Shown one piece after another: positions 13,301 through 27,700 of a stretch of DNA of 64,000 nt (positions are counted from its first letter, which is position 1; each line of letters starts with the position of its first letter). The DNA is taken from the NCBI RefSeq assembly GCF_023159225.1, contig NC_063169.1, positions 60,413,934 to 60,477,933 on the forward strand, written 5' to 3'. The stretch is from Perognathus longimembris pacificus. Lineage: Eukaryota; Chordata; Mammalia; Rodentia; Heteromyidae. Made by a program: the position numbers and the translations under genes. The notes beneath the pieces were generated by a model. That model had not been told where the DNA came from. It worked only from the letters and a program-made list of their open reading frames with translations, and did no database searches.

Positions 13301-16300
13301 GAAGGGAAATCTCCCTTTTTACACTTCTGCTCCTATCGTCCTGGGTAAAATATGATGCTTCTTGTAGCTTCAGTTCAGATGTCATTTTCTTGAGATGACT
13401 CCTCCTTAGCAAGACTGTCAGACTTTCCTTTCATCCCAAGAGTACCTTAGCCATATTTTATGTGACTTGCATGCTACCTTCCCCCAGCAAATTGTGCATA
13501 ATTAGTGGCAATAGGCCATCCTTACACATGCCTTGATATCATTGCTGAAGATACTTTTTTAGCAAAGAAATTCATTTGTAGTAGAACTTGTAGGTAAAAC
13601 TAAAGTAAAAAATACATATTTACTTGAATTCACAATCAATGTTATCATTTCTTTCATCTTGTATTTTTAAAATAATAGGCTAAATTTTACAAATTCTTGT
13701 TACTTCTTTTTTTTAATGAACCTTTAATTAGGAACAAGCATATAAGATGGAAATTAGATATGAAGGTCAGTGAGCATGTATCAGGATAAGCAATAATTAT
13801 TCAGATTATACTTGAAGAATTTATATTGTGGAAACATGAAATAAATGAATAATAGTCAAGCTTATTTGTGGCTTTTTGATGTTTTAGTTCTCCTGTTTCA
13901 AATATTTATGAGCTCTTAAGACCTGGAGAAATAAGAAAGGAATTGATACAGATGTAGCTGTACTATAAAGAGAACACAAACTAATAGTAAATAAACTAAA
14001 ATACACTAGGACATTAATTCTGAAAAACAGTATCTCAGACTTCAAAGATGCTACCATAAATGTATAAAAACAGTAAACAGTGACATCCATGGTGCACAAG
14101 TTTGATGTTTAATAAGAAAACTCTCAATTATTGATATTACATTCTTTATTTTTCCTATTTTTTAGGGTTGCTGGAGAAAGATAACAATTGATGACTTCTT
14201 CCCTTTTGATGAAGATAATAATCTATTGCTTCCAGCTACAACCTGTGAATTTGAACTTTGGCCAATGTTGTTGTCTAAGGCAATCATTAAGCTGGCAAAT
14301 GTGGAGTATGTCCAAACTTTATTTGCATAAAAAAGACAGAAATCAGCAAGTGTATGCCCATTTTGAGTAGCTTAATGTTTTGCTAGATGAAAGTTTTAGC
14401 AAGGGTCAATTTTAAAACAATAAAGAGAGACCGAATGAGAGATAGAAACAGAGACAGTGAGAGAGCAAGACTGAGAACAAGACATAGGCAGAGAGAGAAA
14501 GAGAAACATTTCCAGCTCCCCATGCAGGAAATGGGAATTAAAGACTCGTTTTAAAAATGAATGAAAAATAAACTTTGTAGTATTGTAAATTACAACTAAT
14601 ATGTCAAAGCACCCAATTTTAAGTAACTAGTAGACAAAAATTCCTGAGGAAATAATATTCAACATCACTCTATACCTACTCTTAGACTGTAAATAGAAAG
14701 TAGATTGTGGAAAATATGTTTCTGTTTAGAAGCAAAATAAATAGTTTGGTATAGGAAAATATTCATTTGCCTAAATCCTGCACGGTATACTAGAATTGAA
14801 TTGAAGTTTTAGATTTGGCATTTACAGCAATAACTTGCAAAACTTAACAACTTGAACTTTTTACATGAATGTCAGTGAGCTCTCCACACTTTTCGTAACA
14901 TAGGTCACTTTGACAGGTTAATAATTAATACTAGACATTTGCTTCAATATGCTTGCAAAATATGCTCTGTGTCCTACATTCCTGTGTGTGGAAAAGCCAT
15001 GATTTATTCCATTCTGGCCCTAGCAATGCAATTTACAGTGCAGAGAAAAGTTAGATGCTTGGATTGGAAATACACAACTTTATATTATCAGTCAGTGGAA
15101 GAATCCTTTGCAGGTCTGGACTGTATACCCTCAGCAGTGTGTCATAGCAATGCCATACTCTGTATTGAACAGAACACACCACATACTTTAACAAACCCAT
15201 CCTGTCAGCCATGTGCTCCTGCTGAGAAAATACAACAATGCCAGTTAGAAGCTGGGCAGGGTCACTTTGTGTTGGTCTTCTTTTGGCTCTGCTTCCTTTT
15301 TGTCTCCCAAAGCTACAAGATAAAAACAATGACGTCCAGTCCCATTCTTTACATCTGTCTCATCTCCCTCAGTGTCTATTGAGCATTCCGTTAACCCAGC
15401 TGTCAGTCTTTAATGATTTTTGTAAGAATTGAGGCCAGATCATTTTCAGTTGCTGAATACTATCAAGATTCACACTGATGGCACTTATCTTAGTTTTGTT
15501 AAAAAAAAATACATGATAAGAATTTTTAAGGGCTGGGGATATAGCCTAGTGGCAAGAGTGCCTGCCTCAGATACACGAGGCCCTAGGTTCGATTCCCCAG
15601 CACCACATATACAGAAAACGGCCAGAAGCGGTGCTGTGGCTCAAGTGGCAGAGTGCTAGCCTTGAGCGGGAAGAAGCCAGGGACAGTGCTCAGGCCCTGA
15701 GTCCAAGGCCCAGTACTGGCCAAAAAAAAAAAAAAAAAGAATTTTTAAAAATGTAATTACTGTTTCTATTTTTCAGGCCTAACCTGAAGTTCTGAAGATC
15801 AGTGCTGTATTAAATACATGCAGTATTTAAATATATGGCTTGCATAGAGCAGCACTGTATCTTTCTTTCTATCTCAGTAGACATTAATAGGAACATGAGT
15901 AATGGAGCTATTTGTTTTTTTAAAGATAAACAAATTAGGCTTGGAAATAAAATACCAAGCAACATGCAATATATTTTGTAAGACTGCCAGTGAAAACCTC
16001 CTTATATGATTGAATTTAAATTTTTCCCTGTCATCTCAGATTTTATAATCTAGAATGACTCTCTTCATGAGGTTCAGCATTCTGCATTTAAAAAGTCAAA
16101 CACATTGTTGTTCGTTAAATATCAGTGTGAAATAATGCCACGAAAGAAACAGTAATTTCCATAGGATTTTCAATGTCACTACACAAATGAGGTCACTCAA
16201 AGGAGTGTGGACCAGACTGAAGTATATCAACAAATATATGTTACCTTTGACACACGTAGTCATGTGGAATTTCACAGCCCATAACAAAACAATACAAACT

Positions 16301-19144
16301 GATAAATAAGGAATGTGTGATGGAGATGGTATGAGTTCTAAACCAGTACCATCAGCACTCCCACCAATGAAGAACATTGTTCTTATTCCTGGAGGACAGC
16401 TGGCACTCCCAGGTAGAAGGGCATTTCTACATATAAATGTAATCAGACGAAGCATCTCAAGAAAAACAGAAACAAAATAACTGAGTGCTGTGGTATTTGG
16501 TCCATCACAACCCGTGGCTTTCTGTCATGCAGGCAAGTCTGCGTTTGTACAGGATGTGTCAGGTGTTTCTGCTTTCTCTGCAATTATCTAAGACTTTCAC
16601 TAAGAATTTCTGATGCTCTTGTTGACCAATCATGTATAAGACTGGTTAAACATACAGGCTCATGAGCATCTCAAGATAACTACTGAAATTGAAATGAATG
16701 AATTGAAATTGAATGGCTCTACCTGTACACAGAACATGATTATACATACATAAATAACATGACCATATATTGAATATATAAAATGAGTTGCATGTTGCAT
16801 ATTTTATATGAGTATGATTACGTATATGGAATTTTAAACCTTGGAAAAGTAACGTTTCTATGCATGTTTTGTAAATACATTTGAAATTTTATCATTGGAC
16901 CAACTGAGATGTTTTCACAAAACAAATCATCTGGCTGTTGAGAAAATATTTTCTTGCATCACAATGTATAACCAGTATGGGACCCAATATTGATTGTTAT
17001 GCTGCTATTGAGTTGTGATTCCTAATGCTGTGTATTGCTCTGCATTTCCAAGTTTTGGTGGTTTTAGCATCATATGTTTTTCTTTTTAGCATCCACATAG
17101 CACAGAGGAGAGAACTGGGAGAGTTCACAGTTATTCATGCACTCACAGGCTGGCTACCGGAAGTCATTACTCTCCAGTAGGTTTGAAGATGAAGTTGTTT
17201 ATAAATACTTTTTCTTTCTTTTGAAGATTTTCTTAAGATATTCTTAGTCTTGGAAAATTGCAAGAAAGGTCATGTTTTGCAAAATGTTGGAGAATAGTAT
17301 TTTATAGTATTGTATTGCAGGGCTTGTGAGTGCTCAAGACATTATATGATGTAATTGTGTGGTGGTACTGAATGTGTGTTCTTTCTAGTATAGCACTTGG
17401 TATATTATAGAGAAAAAAGGTAACAATAATATAGATTTCAGATTCACAAACATGGTTGAATCCTGACACCATTATCTATTAGTTATACGATCACATAAAC
17501 TTATAATCCTTTAAAACTCAGTTCATACTTGCAGGAGTTGTGGCTCAGAAGTAGAGCACTTGCCTTGGTTTGATCCCAAGGCAGGAAGAAAAATCTTTTT
17601 ATGAAAAGGTTATAATACCTCTGTTGCAGAGCTGCTATGGGATTAAATGCAGCCATACAGCAAATAGTAAATGCACTTTCGCCAAGTCCGAGGGATCTGG
17701 TGGTCAGTGGAGAGCAGTTTAAGCACTCAAGCAAGTCTCAGGTCTACAAGGCAATGATTGTTCACAAACCATGAGTTCAGCTCACTTTCCTCAAAGCAAA
17801 TCTGAATGGATGAATGAATGAACTGATGGTCTTCATACACTATCATCAGCACCACATCTCCCAATTTCCTCTCACACTCCCGTCCTTCCTTCTCCCCCAC
17901 ACCAGTGAAGCAGCTTTCTGCAAAGTCAGCAAAGCCCTTCGCATTGTTAGCATGCATGTCTTTTTTCTCACTTATTCATTCTTCATTCTAGTATTTGATC
18001 TTAATAAACTCATCTCACAAAATGTGATTCACTTGGAACAACAGCAATGCTCTTTTGGTTTTAAGCCTTCTTACACCCTGCCCTTTTCCAGGCTTCCTTC
18101 TAGTCACTAGATGTATGTAACAGGACTTCTGGCCCATGACTTCAAATAACAAGCTCTTTGCCAGTGACTTTCAAGTTACATCTACAAACCTGATATCATA
18201 CCTAATCGACGCATGTGTTCATGACATGACCCCTATTTATCAAACTCTGGGTTATATCAACACACAACTGCCTAAGTTACATATGTATTCAGATACCCCC
18301 CCCCCAAAAAAAATCACTAAGCACCAATGGCTCACATCTATAATCTTAGCTACTCAGGGGGCTGAGATCTGAGAATCAAGGTTTGAAGCCATCCTGGGTA
18401 GAAGAGTCTTTGAAACTCTTATGTCCAATTAACTACCAAAGGGCTGAAAATGGAGCTGTGGCTCAAATGGTAGAATGCTAGTCTTGAGAAAAAAAGCTCA
18501 GGGACAGCATCCAGGGCCTGTGTTCAAGTCCTCAAACCAACACACACACACACATACACACACACACGTGCGTGCACACACATGTATTCTGAGCTCACAA
18601 TATCCAAGAAGGAAGGAACTGTTGATATTGTTTCCCAGTCTTGTACCCTAAGCATGCCACATCTCCATTGAGCTACCAACCAGCATTTTGTAACTACTCG
18701 TTTATGTAACAATTGAAATGAGTCTTATAAATAGCAAGCTGATTTTTCTGTCAACAACTTCTTGATGTGAAGTGAAAACATGTCTTGTGGAAATTAATGC
18801 TGGTGTCTTTTCTCTTAAGCCCAGGATATGTGGACAAAGTCTGGGAGCTCTTAAAAGAAGTGTTGCCTGAATTTAGGCTGTCAGATGACAGCAGCTCTGA
18901 AAGCAAAACAGTAGTGATAGACACCAAATTAAAAGAACCTGTGAAAGAGGTAAAGAATGGCAAAGAGTTGAAGGAAATAAAGGAAGCAAAGGACTTGAAG
19001 GAATTTAGAACTGAATCTTCCTTAACAGTACTGAAACTTCCTGAGAAAGGTGAAAGAACTCCTAAAGGTAAGATGTGTTCCAGCAAAATGTCAGATACAT
19101 ACAGATTGCATATTAATAGCTTCACAGTCCTAGTAGAAGCTAAT

Positions 19145-19191
<47 letters not shown>

Positions 19192-21741
19192 TGTTGGCAC
19201 TTCAACCTGGGCTTTGCAGATGCTGGGCAAGTGCTCTATCACTGAGCCACAGCCCTAACCTTAAAGGTAATGTCTTTCTATAGTCACTATCATTTCTTTA
19301 GTGTTGTGAAAACTGCCAGGCCATTTATATCTTTCCTAACAAGGTCATTAGAATGTAGAATTTTTTTTTACTATATGTAACTATTGTTCTATATCACACT
19401 GTTCTTTCTTACCTTGATGCTAAATAAATCCAATGTTAATATAGGAAAAGACATGGTAATCTACATTTCTGTCAAAGACTTTTTTTTCTCATATTTATAT
19501 GTGAACTGGGATGGACCAAAACAATGAAGGCAAAATTTTACTGTTTTTTTTTTGTATATGTGAAATGAGTACAGGTCTGATTATGATTTTTTGATACTTG
19601 ATCCTAAGCTAGAAGGTCAAAACTGAAAAAAAAATAATTGCAACTTAGTTTACAAAGTACAAACTTATTTCTCTTCCCCAAATTACAAGTAATTTTTGTA
19701 CCTGCTGAAATATTTCATATAGTTATGTGAATTATAATTAAATCTGTCTTCTACATACCTAGGTGTTATCTAAAATGATCTTTCACATATTTCTGTTTTG
19801 TAAAATATTTATGTTGTGTCAGAATTATTCTTCATTATGATTATGTCTAACTTTTGAGGCAGAAGTAGGAAAGTCTCAAACCTGGGCTACAGTAGTGAAA
19901 CCAGAAATCCAAGAATGAGGCTAGGTGTAGTGGCACATGCCTTTAATATCAGCATTGTTGGATGGTGAGGCAAAAGGCTGGAGTCTGATATCGTTCTGGG
20001 CTATGGAGCGAAAGTATTGTGTTGAAGCAAGGAGCAGGGATTGGAGGAACTAGGGATGTAGCTTTACGTACCTGGAGTGAGCAAACCACTACAAAACAAC
20101 AAAGAAAATGTTAACTGAAAATTGACAGGAATTTTTACTTTAGATTTTCCTCAACTGTATATCATGATCAAATATGTGAATAATATCTGCCTACAACATC
20201 CCCCTCTTGAAATGATCTAGGATGCATTAGTTTACCAAAATAATAAAAAAGGAAAAGCAAATAAGTCAGATTAGATAAACTCTGTCCAGGATAGTCCAAC
20301 TTAATTTGCTTCTAGAAGCTTTTGCTCATGTCTCACAAATTAATATCCAGCCATTCAGCCATCTATTAATTCATTCAAATATTCTACTTCCTAATCAGAA
20401 TACCATCCATTTTCAAGGAATTGGAATTAGTTGTGTAAATAGAAGTAGATGTGGAATTCAACTCCTGAAGGTTACAGTCTAGTCCCTAAACTCTAGTGAC
20501 AGACTAACATTAGTGATGATGAAAGTAACTAACATACATCCACCTCAAAGCAAACAGGAGCTTTGCAGGAAAATACAGGACCTTAATAGTTCATACCAGG
20601 GACGGTTTCTCCTGAGTTTTCAAGGGAAAATTCCCTAGGGAACCTTAGCGGTGATGGAAGGTGAGATTATATTGCTCGTAAGAGGAGGGGGACCGTGAAG
20701 GGAAGAGCATGGCAGGCAAAGGAAACAACATGGCAAGAACAAGCGACTTGTAAAAGGGGGCAAAAGGGAGCCAAGAAGAAAGTGATTGATCTGTTTTCTA
20801 AGAAAGATTGGCACGATATGAAAGCACCAGCTAGGTTCCATATGAGAAATACTGGGAAAATACTACTTGTAAAGCCTCAAGGAATCAGAATTGCCTCTGA
20901 TGGCCTGAAAGTTTGGATGTTTGAAGTGAGCCTCTGGGATCTGCAAAGTGATGGAGCTGCATTTAGAAAATTCAAGCTCATTACTGAGGATGTCTAGGGC
21001 AAGAACTGCCTGACCCACCTCCATGATAGGGATCTCACCTGACAAAAAATGTGATCTGTGGTCAAAAAGTGGCAGACCATGATGGGAACTCATGTTGATG
21101 CCAACACTATAGGTGTTCATTTGCTTCATCTGTTCTGCATTGGTTTTACTGAAAAACAACACAAACAGATATGCAGTACCTCCTATACAGTGTCAACAGG
21201 CCTGCCAAATATGGAAGAAGATGATGGAAATTATGACTGAAGAAGTGCCAACAAATGACATGACAGAACTAGTTAATAAATTGATGCCAGACAGCACTGG
21301 GAAAGACAGAGAAAGGGCTTGCAGGTAGATTTATCCACTTTATGATGTCTTCACTAGAAAAGTAAACATGCTGAAGACACCCAAGTTTGAATTGGGAAAA
21401 CTCATAGTGCTACATGGTGAAGCTGGTAGTTCTGGAAAAGCTACTGGGGATGAGAAAGGTGCTTAAGTCAAATGAGCTGAGAGATATAAACCACCAGTTC
21501 AAAATTTATTTAATATTGAGATTGATAGTGACAAACAAAAGGACTATTTGTGAAAAACAAAACAACAGAATCATGATTTGACTTGCTTTATCAAAAGCGG
21601 ACACTGTCATCATCATGAGAGATTTGGGGGTGGATGAGGGGATGGGAGATTTTGAGTGGATTTAAAAACTGAGTTTAGTGGCTGCCATGTAGACTCACAT
21701 GAGAAGATAAAAGCTTGGGAGTGGAAACAAGATAGTACAAG

Positions 21742-21797
<56 letters not shown>

Positions 21798-24700
21798 CAA
21801 GGTAGTGGAAACAAGAGGTACAGGTGTAGATGATTGATTGAAAAGATACTGCAAAAACAAAAAGGTAGACCGTGTTGAACATAATTAGTAGCTATATGAG
21901 TTACAAAGCTAGGTATATGATAGTACTAAGAGATCATAAAATGATTTCACACATACGGAACTTGAAGTCCTCTTAAGACAGTCAAGAGAATATTTTTGTA
22001 TCACGAATCTGAGCTGGTGCTATCCATTTGTGAAGCATTGAGTTGTCTCTGCTATAGAAACCATGAGTGGTGCTTCCCGAGGAGACAGCATGAATGAGAG
22101 CAGTGGAGAGGCTGAGACAGCCTAAGAGCAGTGGAACATCTGAGCTTGGTCCAAATGATCAGCAAGCCCAAACATCGTCAAAGAAGGAAAGCACAAATGA
22201 GATGATAGCCTTGAAATCAAAGGAAACGTGTTTCAAGTATCAGAGAGATTGTGTCTAGTATTGTATAGAGATGAACTATGATGAGAAATTGAATTACTCC
22301 ATCAGAGTTTTTGCCATTGGACTCTGGGGACAGATAGGACTAGAAGACATTCAAGAGAGTTCATTTACTGGCAAACTTCTAAGGAGTTTGGCCTTCAAGT
22401 ACTGAAGAACCACAATGTGGATGCACCGAGACTAATATCTGTTTTATGTGGAGGAACTTAAGAGTTGTAACTGGTGATTGCGAAGATCCACCTTAGATAA
22501 AAGCAGTAATGTATATTTTTTGAAAAGGCAAGAAGAGTGGGGCTCACATCTCCAGTGGAGGTATAGGTCCAACCTAGAGGAAGCAGCAGTTCCTCCGTGC
22601 TTGGGTAGGTACAGGTCATGGGAGGATGGGAAGGAAGAGTACAGATGTAGATGGGTCAACCAACAGCTTTGATGCCGAAGCTGAGGATTTCTGATAAAAG
22701 TCTTCTATTGTCTGTGGGTAGGCGGGCTAAGTGTAAGGCAAAGGTGGAAGATGAAGCCTCATGGAAACAAAATCCATATAGTTAGGCCTATAGATTGTCC
22801 TCCTCTGGGAAGCTGGTGCTCCTGGAGATGATCCAGGTGACTCAGCCACTGAGTTGACTTAGAGTGGGGTTTTGCCAAGTGGATAGAAATAGATGACAGA
22901 GGAATACCATTGCCCTGAGCTCAGAAACCTGTATTTGGTACTTCGTAAGAAATTTTTAAATTTCTGAATTAAACAGACTTTTAAAAAATTTATAATTTTG
23001 TGAGGTATTTATAAATGCTAATTTTCAATGGGAGTTTGAAAACTGGTGAAGTCCAATTTAAAAATTATATATAAAAATCACATGCCACTACCTAAAATTA
23101 GTTACTTTGAATTCAATATTTATACAAACAACCCTCAAAGACAATTTTGTTATGTAATTTGTATACATAGGTTTCCCAGTTAAATGTTTCTATATTTGAA
23201 GTTATAGTTATTTTTATATCTGGGGTGTTCAATTTACTGTATACATAAGACATAAAACTTAGTTACTTTGTATAAAAAGTTACACTATAAATAGCATCAT
23301 TGTTTTTATGTATACAATTTTTAAAAATGAAAAATATGAACAATGATAATTGTATATTTATAAGATAATGCAGACAATTTAAATTTTTGTTTAAAATTGG
23401 GACAGATTACAAATTAAATGGCTGGGGGCATTTTTTAATATTAGAGGAGGACATGTTTTATAAAATATATGCGTGCTCGGCCATTCAAATAGTGGAAAGA
23501 GTCCTAGATTTCATACATGGCCATATTGGCCAGTGAAGATTGATTTTTAGATGTTGGTCAGATGTTTTGGATCCAAAAAACTGTTTCTTCAGATATGAAA
23601 ACTCCCCAAACAAATGATCTCCATGGACTCTACAATTAGGACTCAGCTTTTAGTATCTACTTTGCTATTCTTTGGGTTCAATTTTAAAATGAAAAAATTA
23701 GCCTGACACTATAATTTTGTATCAATAAGATATACTCAAGGAAATAAACATAAATATATATAATGATTTAGATTGTAATAATATAATATACAATGAGTAA
23801 TGCCTCATATCTTTCAGAGTTCATGTCACTTTTCAATTTTTTCAAATTTCAAATCTTTTCTGTAAACTTATTGTGATTTATCTAATTAGAAGAGATTGTA
23901 TTTTAGTAAAATAGTGGATACAGTTGTACATTTAAATAATAATATTGTTTTGGCCTCGTTCCCCCAAACCCCCAAACACAATGACTAAATAGGAATCATC
24001 GTTTGAGGTTTACTAGTTGAAAGATTCACCATGTTTTTTTAATATGTTAGAAAAATCAGATGCAAAAGACCTTGGGAAGAAGAAGAGTAAAGATGGAGAA
24101 AAGGAGAAGGAGAAGTTCAAATTCTCACTTCATGGTTCAAGACCCTCATCAGAAGTGCAATACTCTGTGCAGTCTCTATCAGATTGTAAGCTCTCCGTCT
24201 CTCAGAATCATCATTATCTTAGTTCTTCCCTAGAATATCGGAACGTGTTGGAATGTAGAAATATATTTTCCCTTCTGAAGTATCTAAGTAAGCTGTCATG
24301 GTTTCCCATGAATGTTGGACCCTCACATATCTAATGGGGGAGGGGGGAGCAGGTCCTATGTAGGAAACAGAATCAAGCTGTGAATCCTATGGCACAACAG
24401 TCAAAGGTAAAATATGGACACATGGAAGAGGCTTCCGATGTTCAGTTTCAGGCACTTCCTTCTTGAATGTATCAACTAAGTAGGAGAACACATAGTTAAT
24501 TATGTAAATATTCTCAGTTAAACATAAAGTATACATTAAGCTCCTTCATCATAGTGGCTTTATACCTTTTGTTGAAAAGTAATGAAACTAGAGCTGTAGA
24601 AGCAGTTGCTTGTTTATATCATGCTGTTGACAACTACCCTTTTCAAGTGTGATAGAGAATATACACACTGGTTAGTGTATATTTAATTCTACATTAGAAT

Positions 24701-27700
24701 TTGTTGTATTGTACTGATGCCCTAAGCAGCATTTTCTGATAGTGGCAACATCACATTACTAACATTACTGATGACCTCTCAACTTTGTGAAAATGGCTGA
24801 ACCTTCCTCTGAATTACTTCCTCTGAAGTAGATCTTGGATGGTATTGTTAAAATTAATTTCTTTCAGTCATCTACTTTGATTTCACTTGTACCTAAAGGT
24901 CATAAATTCAAACTCTTACAGAAAAGAAAAAAGCCTGGTAGCATTACCCACCTGTAATTCCAGTTACTTGACAATCAGAAACACAAGTATCTTGAGCTTG
25001 TGGTCAGCCAGAGAATGTGTAGCAAGACCTTGTCTCAAAAACAAAATACAAGCAAAAAGGACTGGGATTCAAGGGGGAGACTGGTTAGCTTATCAAATGG
25101 AATTCTCAATCACAGTATTATATATTTATAGACATGATTTATATTTGATTTGAATATATATTATTTGTTATAATTTACACGGAGAAATCATGGAATATTT
25201 AATAAAATGCCTCCATTACATTAATTTTCTGAACATAAGATATTTTTCCAGGTGTCATTAAATACAGTAATATGCTTAGTTTTAAAATGCTATAAAGAAA
25301 GTTTAAAAGTAGCAGAAATCCTGTAGCTATCTGAGCATTTTTATACATATATGCATTTAGTTGTCTATAATATAGCTTAATATCCAGCTTATTAAGATTA
25401 ATAGCTTAATAGATATTTAAGGGATTTTTAAAAATGTTATTATTTTCAACTAAATGTGTTCATGGGGTAACTTACAAATGGCTCAAACAGCATGTATATT
25501 TCTTTTTCTCTTTTGGTTGGTCATGGGGCTTGAACTCTGGGCCTGGGCACTGTCCCTGAGCTCTTCAGCTCAAGGCTAGCACTTTACCACTTTGAGCCAC
25601 AGTGACACTTCCAGTTTTCTGGTGGTTAACTGGAGATAAGAGCCTCATGGACTTTTCTGCCTGGACTGGCTTTTTGAACTGTGATCCTCAGATTTCAGCC
25701 TCCTGAGTAGTTAGGATTGTAAGCGTGAGACACCAGCACCTATCTGGATATTTCTTTATCAGTAACATAAAAGTTAAAGCTAGTATTTTTGACCACCAGG
25801 AACTGTGTTCTAATTAGTGTTTGAGTCTCCATCTCATGTTCTTTCCATCTGACACACTCTTAGCAAGGTGAATTCTAAATCTCTGAGCCAGCAGAAGGGG
25901 AAAAAGAAGGACTGCAAGTATAAGATTTCTTAAAAGGCAAAAAGAAGCTGTGTTTTGTCTGACTTCTGCTCACATTGCATTGATTATAATTGGCATCCAT
26001 GCTTCACTTCATTGTAACCAAAGTGGAGAAATATGATCTGGCTGAATGTTTAAGAGGCAAAGGAAACCATTTCCTAGACAATGGTCAGCCTCTGCTACAT
26101 ATCACTTTCCTGAACACTGGATTTCTATATTGCTTGTTTCCACACAGGTAAGGTATTTACCACTCACTAACAATCCCAATCCAATTATTACCTAATAATT
26201 CCATCTAGTCCCAAACTCAGAATCCCAAGTCACATGCATGTGCACACACTCACCCACGTGTATCCTCCTCATGGAATGTGGAAGTGGAACAGAGTAACTA
26301 CAGTATAAGCTCCCATTCCTCAGGAAAAAGACCAGCACATGCGTTGTACACCCCGAGGCCTGTAGGTAGAGATGCACAGTACACATCCACGCCCATATGA
26401 ACCGCATTCCAGATAAGGGTCTGTAAGAGACCGCTGAAGAGAGACACAATACTTGCAATGTAAACTCCTGTTCATTAAAGGAAAACTAGACAATGCACTA
26501 TACATGACCACATCCATAGGTGAGATGCCTGTACACATCCACACACATTGAAATGCATTCCAGATGATAAACTGTTGAAGAGCAGCATAATAACTGCAAT
26601 AGATGCTCCCATTTCTCAAAGGGAAGAATAGGAACTGTACTCACAGATCTTTGGCAATTACAAGTCTCTGCTGGGAGGCGGCTCTGCAAACCTTTGTCTG
26701 GCGCAGTGGGAAGCTCTTCAGTACTGGATGTGATTTTGCACAAATCCCCAAAGAAATGTGAATTAGACTATGAAAGCCAGAGTTCCTGCTCTCAGGGCTC
26801 AAGCTGTTCCCTGCTATGTTTTATCTCCCCTCAGTATCAACATTTAATCTTGTTGAAAACTATTCTCTAAACAAATTTGAAATACAGCTTTAAAAGAAAT
26901 TTGGGCACAAATTGTGAGTTACAAACCTACTTACTACAAGTAAATATGACTCAGACCCTTCTGGTGTTTGAGAAAAACAGGTTATCTGAAATAGTCCAGA
27001 TTTGAGTTCTGTTGTAAACATATTGACAACAAGATAACAGAATTTGTTTAAGAAAGTCATATCATTCAGTAATGTGGTAGGTAACATTTTAAATTTTTGT
27101 TTCAGAGAAGTGAAAAATCAGTGAGACTATATATATGACTTGGTGGCCTGAACAAGTTGGATCTTTTCTTACTCTGAGAGAGCCTATTATCTAGTCATAA
27201 TTTCTTCTTCCCTAAGAACATAGTCCTGCGTTTTCCCAGTCTATACTTGTCTAGCTTCTGGAACATGGCCTGCAGTAATGCACACCGCCTCTTGGTGGTC
27301 CATGAAATGTTCCTTTGATCAATTTCCTTACTAGCTCTGTGCTGTTGGAGATAAGGCATCCAAGATGGCAGAGCCACAGGTGGGAAGAGAAGGAAGGGTG
27401 ATTGGTACTTAAAGAAATCAACCTATGGCTCACTGCTGTCCCCTTCATACTTTATATGAGCAAAAATAACCATTATCGTGTATAAAATGATCATATGAAT
27501 TTTAGATTATTGTAGCAGCTAGAATTAAGGATATGTGAACCAAATGTTGAGTCAAATACAATACTAGTTATATACTGGAGATAGTGTGGTATTTATTCTG
27601 TAGAGGGCAATGAAGAAATAGATATTTCAAGCCCAAGGAAACATAGATCTACCTTATACCTGAGCAAGCCTTAGTAACCTAAACCGCCTTGGAAGGCAGC

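Larger units (their letters stand above)
9091..14165. other. Intron w4-w5
   Basis: GT-AG, 5.1 kb. L1 3' end at 9285, decayed SINE at 10745, probable ancient L1 around 11490-12335. Nothing recognised in 9600-10740 or 12336-14150; both contain only stop-rich frames. Confidence 0.85.
14306..18819. other. Introns w5-w6 and w6-w7
   Basis: Apart from exon w6 (17090-17176), a young SINE at 15530, an ID fragment at 17521 and a composite SINE at 18316, no element is seen. 14306-15517 and 15749-17080 look like unique intronic DNA. Confidence 0.8.
19068..24050. other. Intron w7-w8
   Basis: GT-AG, 5.0 kb. It holds a TG repeat, SINE remnants, the RPS3A processed pseudogene and a GATA array. 21800-22930 is GC-richer than its surroundings but stop-filled and unassigned; 22930-24040 is very AT-rich with no recognised feature. 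Confidence 0.8.

Noticed and set aside
14939..15382. 147-codon open frame on the + strand
   Set aside because: No recognisable domain, no splice support, and not part of the ADGB protein; it overlaps another antisense frame of similar quality.
15530..15736. tRNA-like sequence with box-type motifs
   Set aside because: It has the dimeric SINE structure with an A tail and target duplication; it does not fold as a complete tRNA gene, and the same holds for the other copies.
18751..19242. 163-codon open frame on the minus strand
   Set aside because: It runs antisense to exon w7 and across the TG repeat; its length comes from the ADGB codons and the dinucleotide repeat, and the product is low complexity.
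21613..21882. Open frame with a repeated SIYL/YLSI product
   Set aside because: Translation of the GATA microsatellite.
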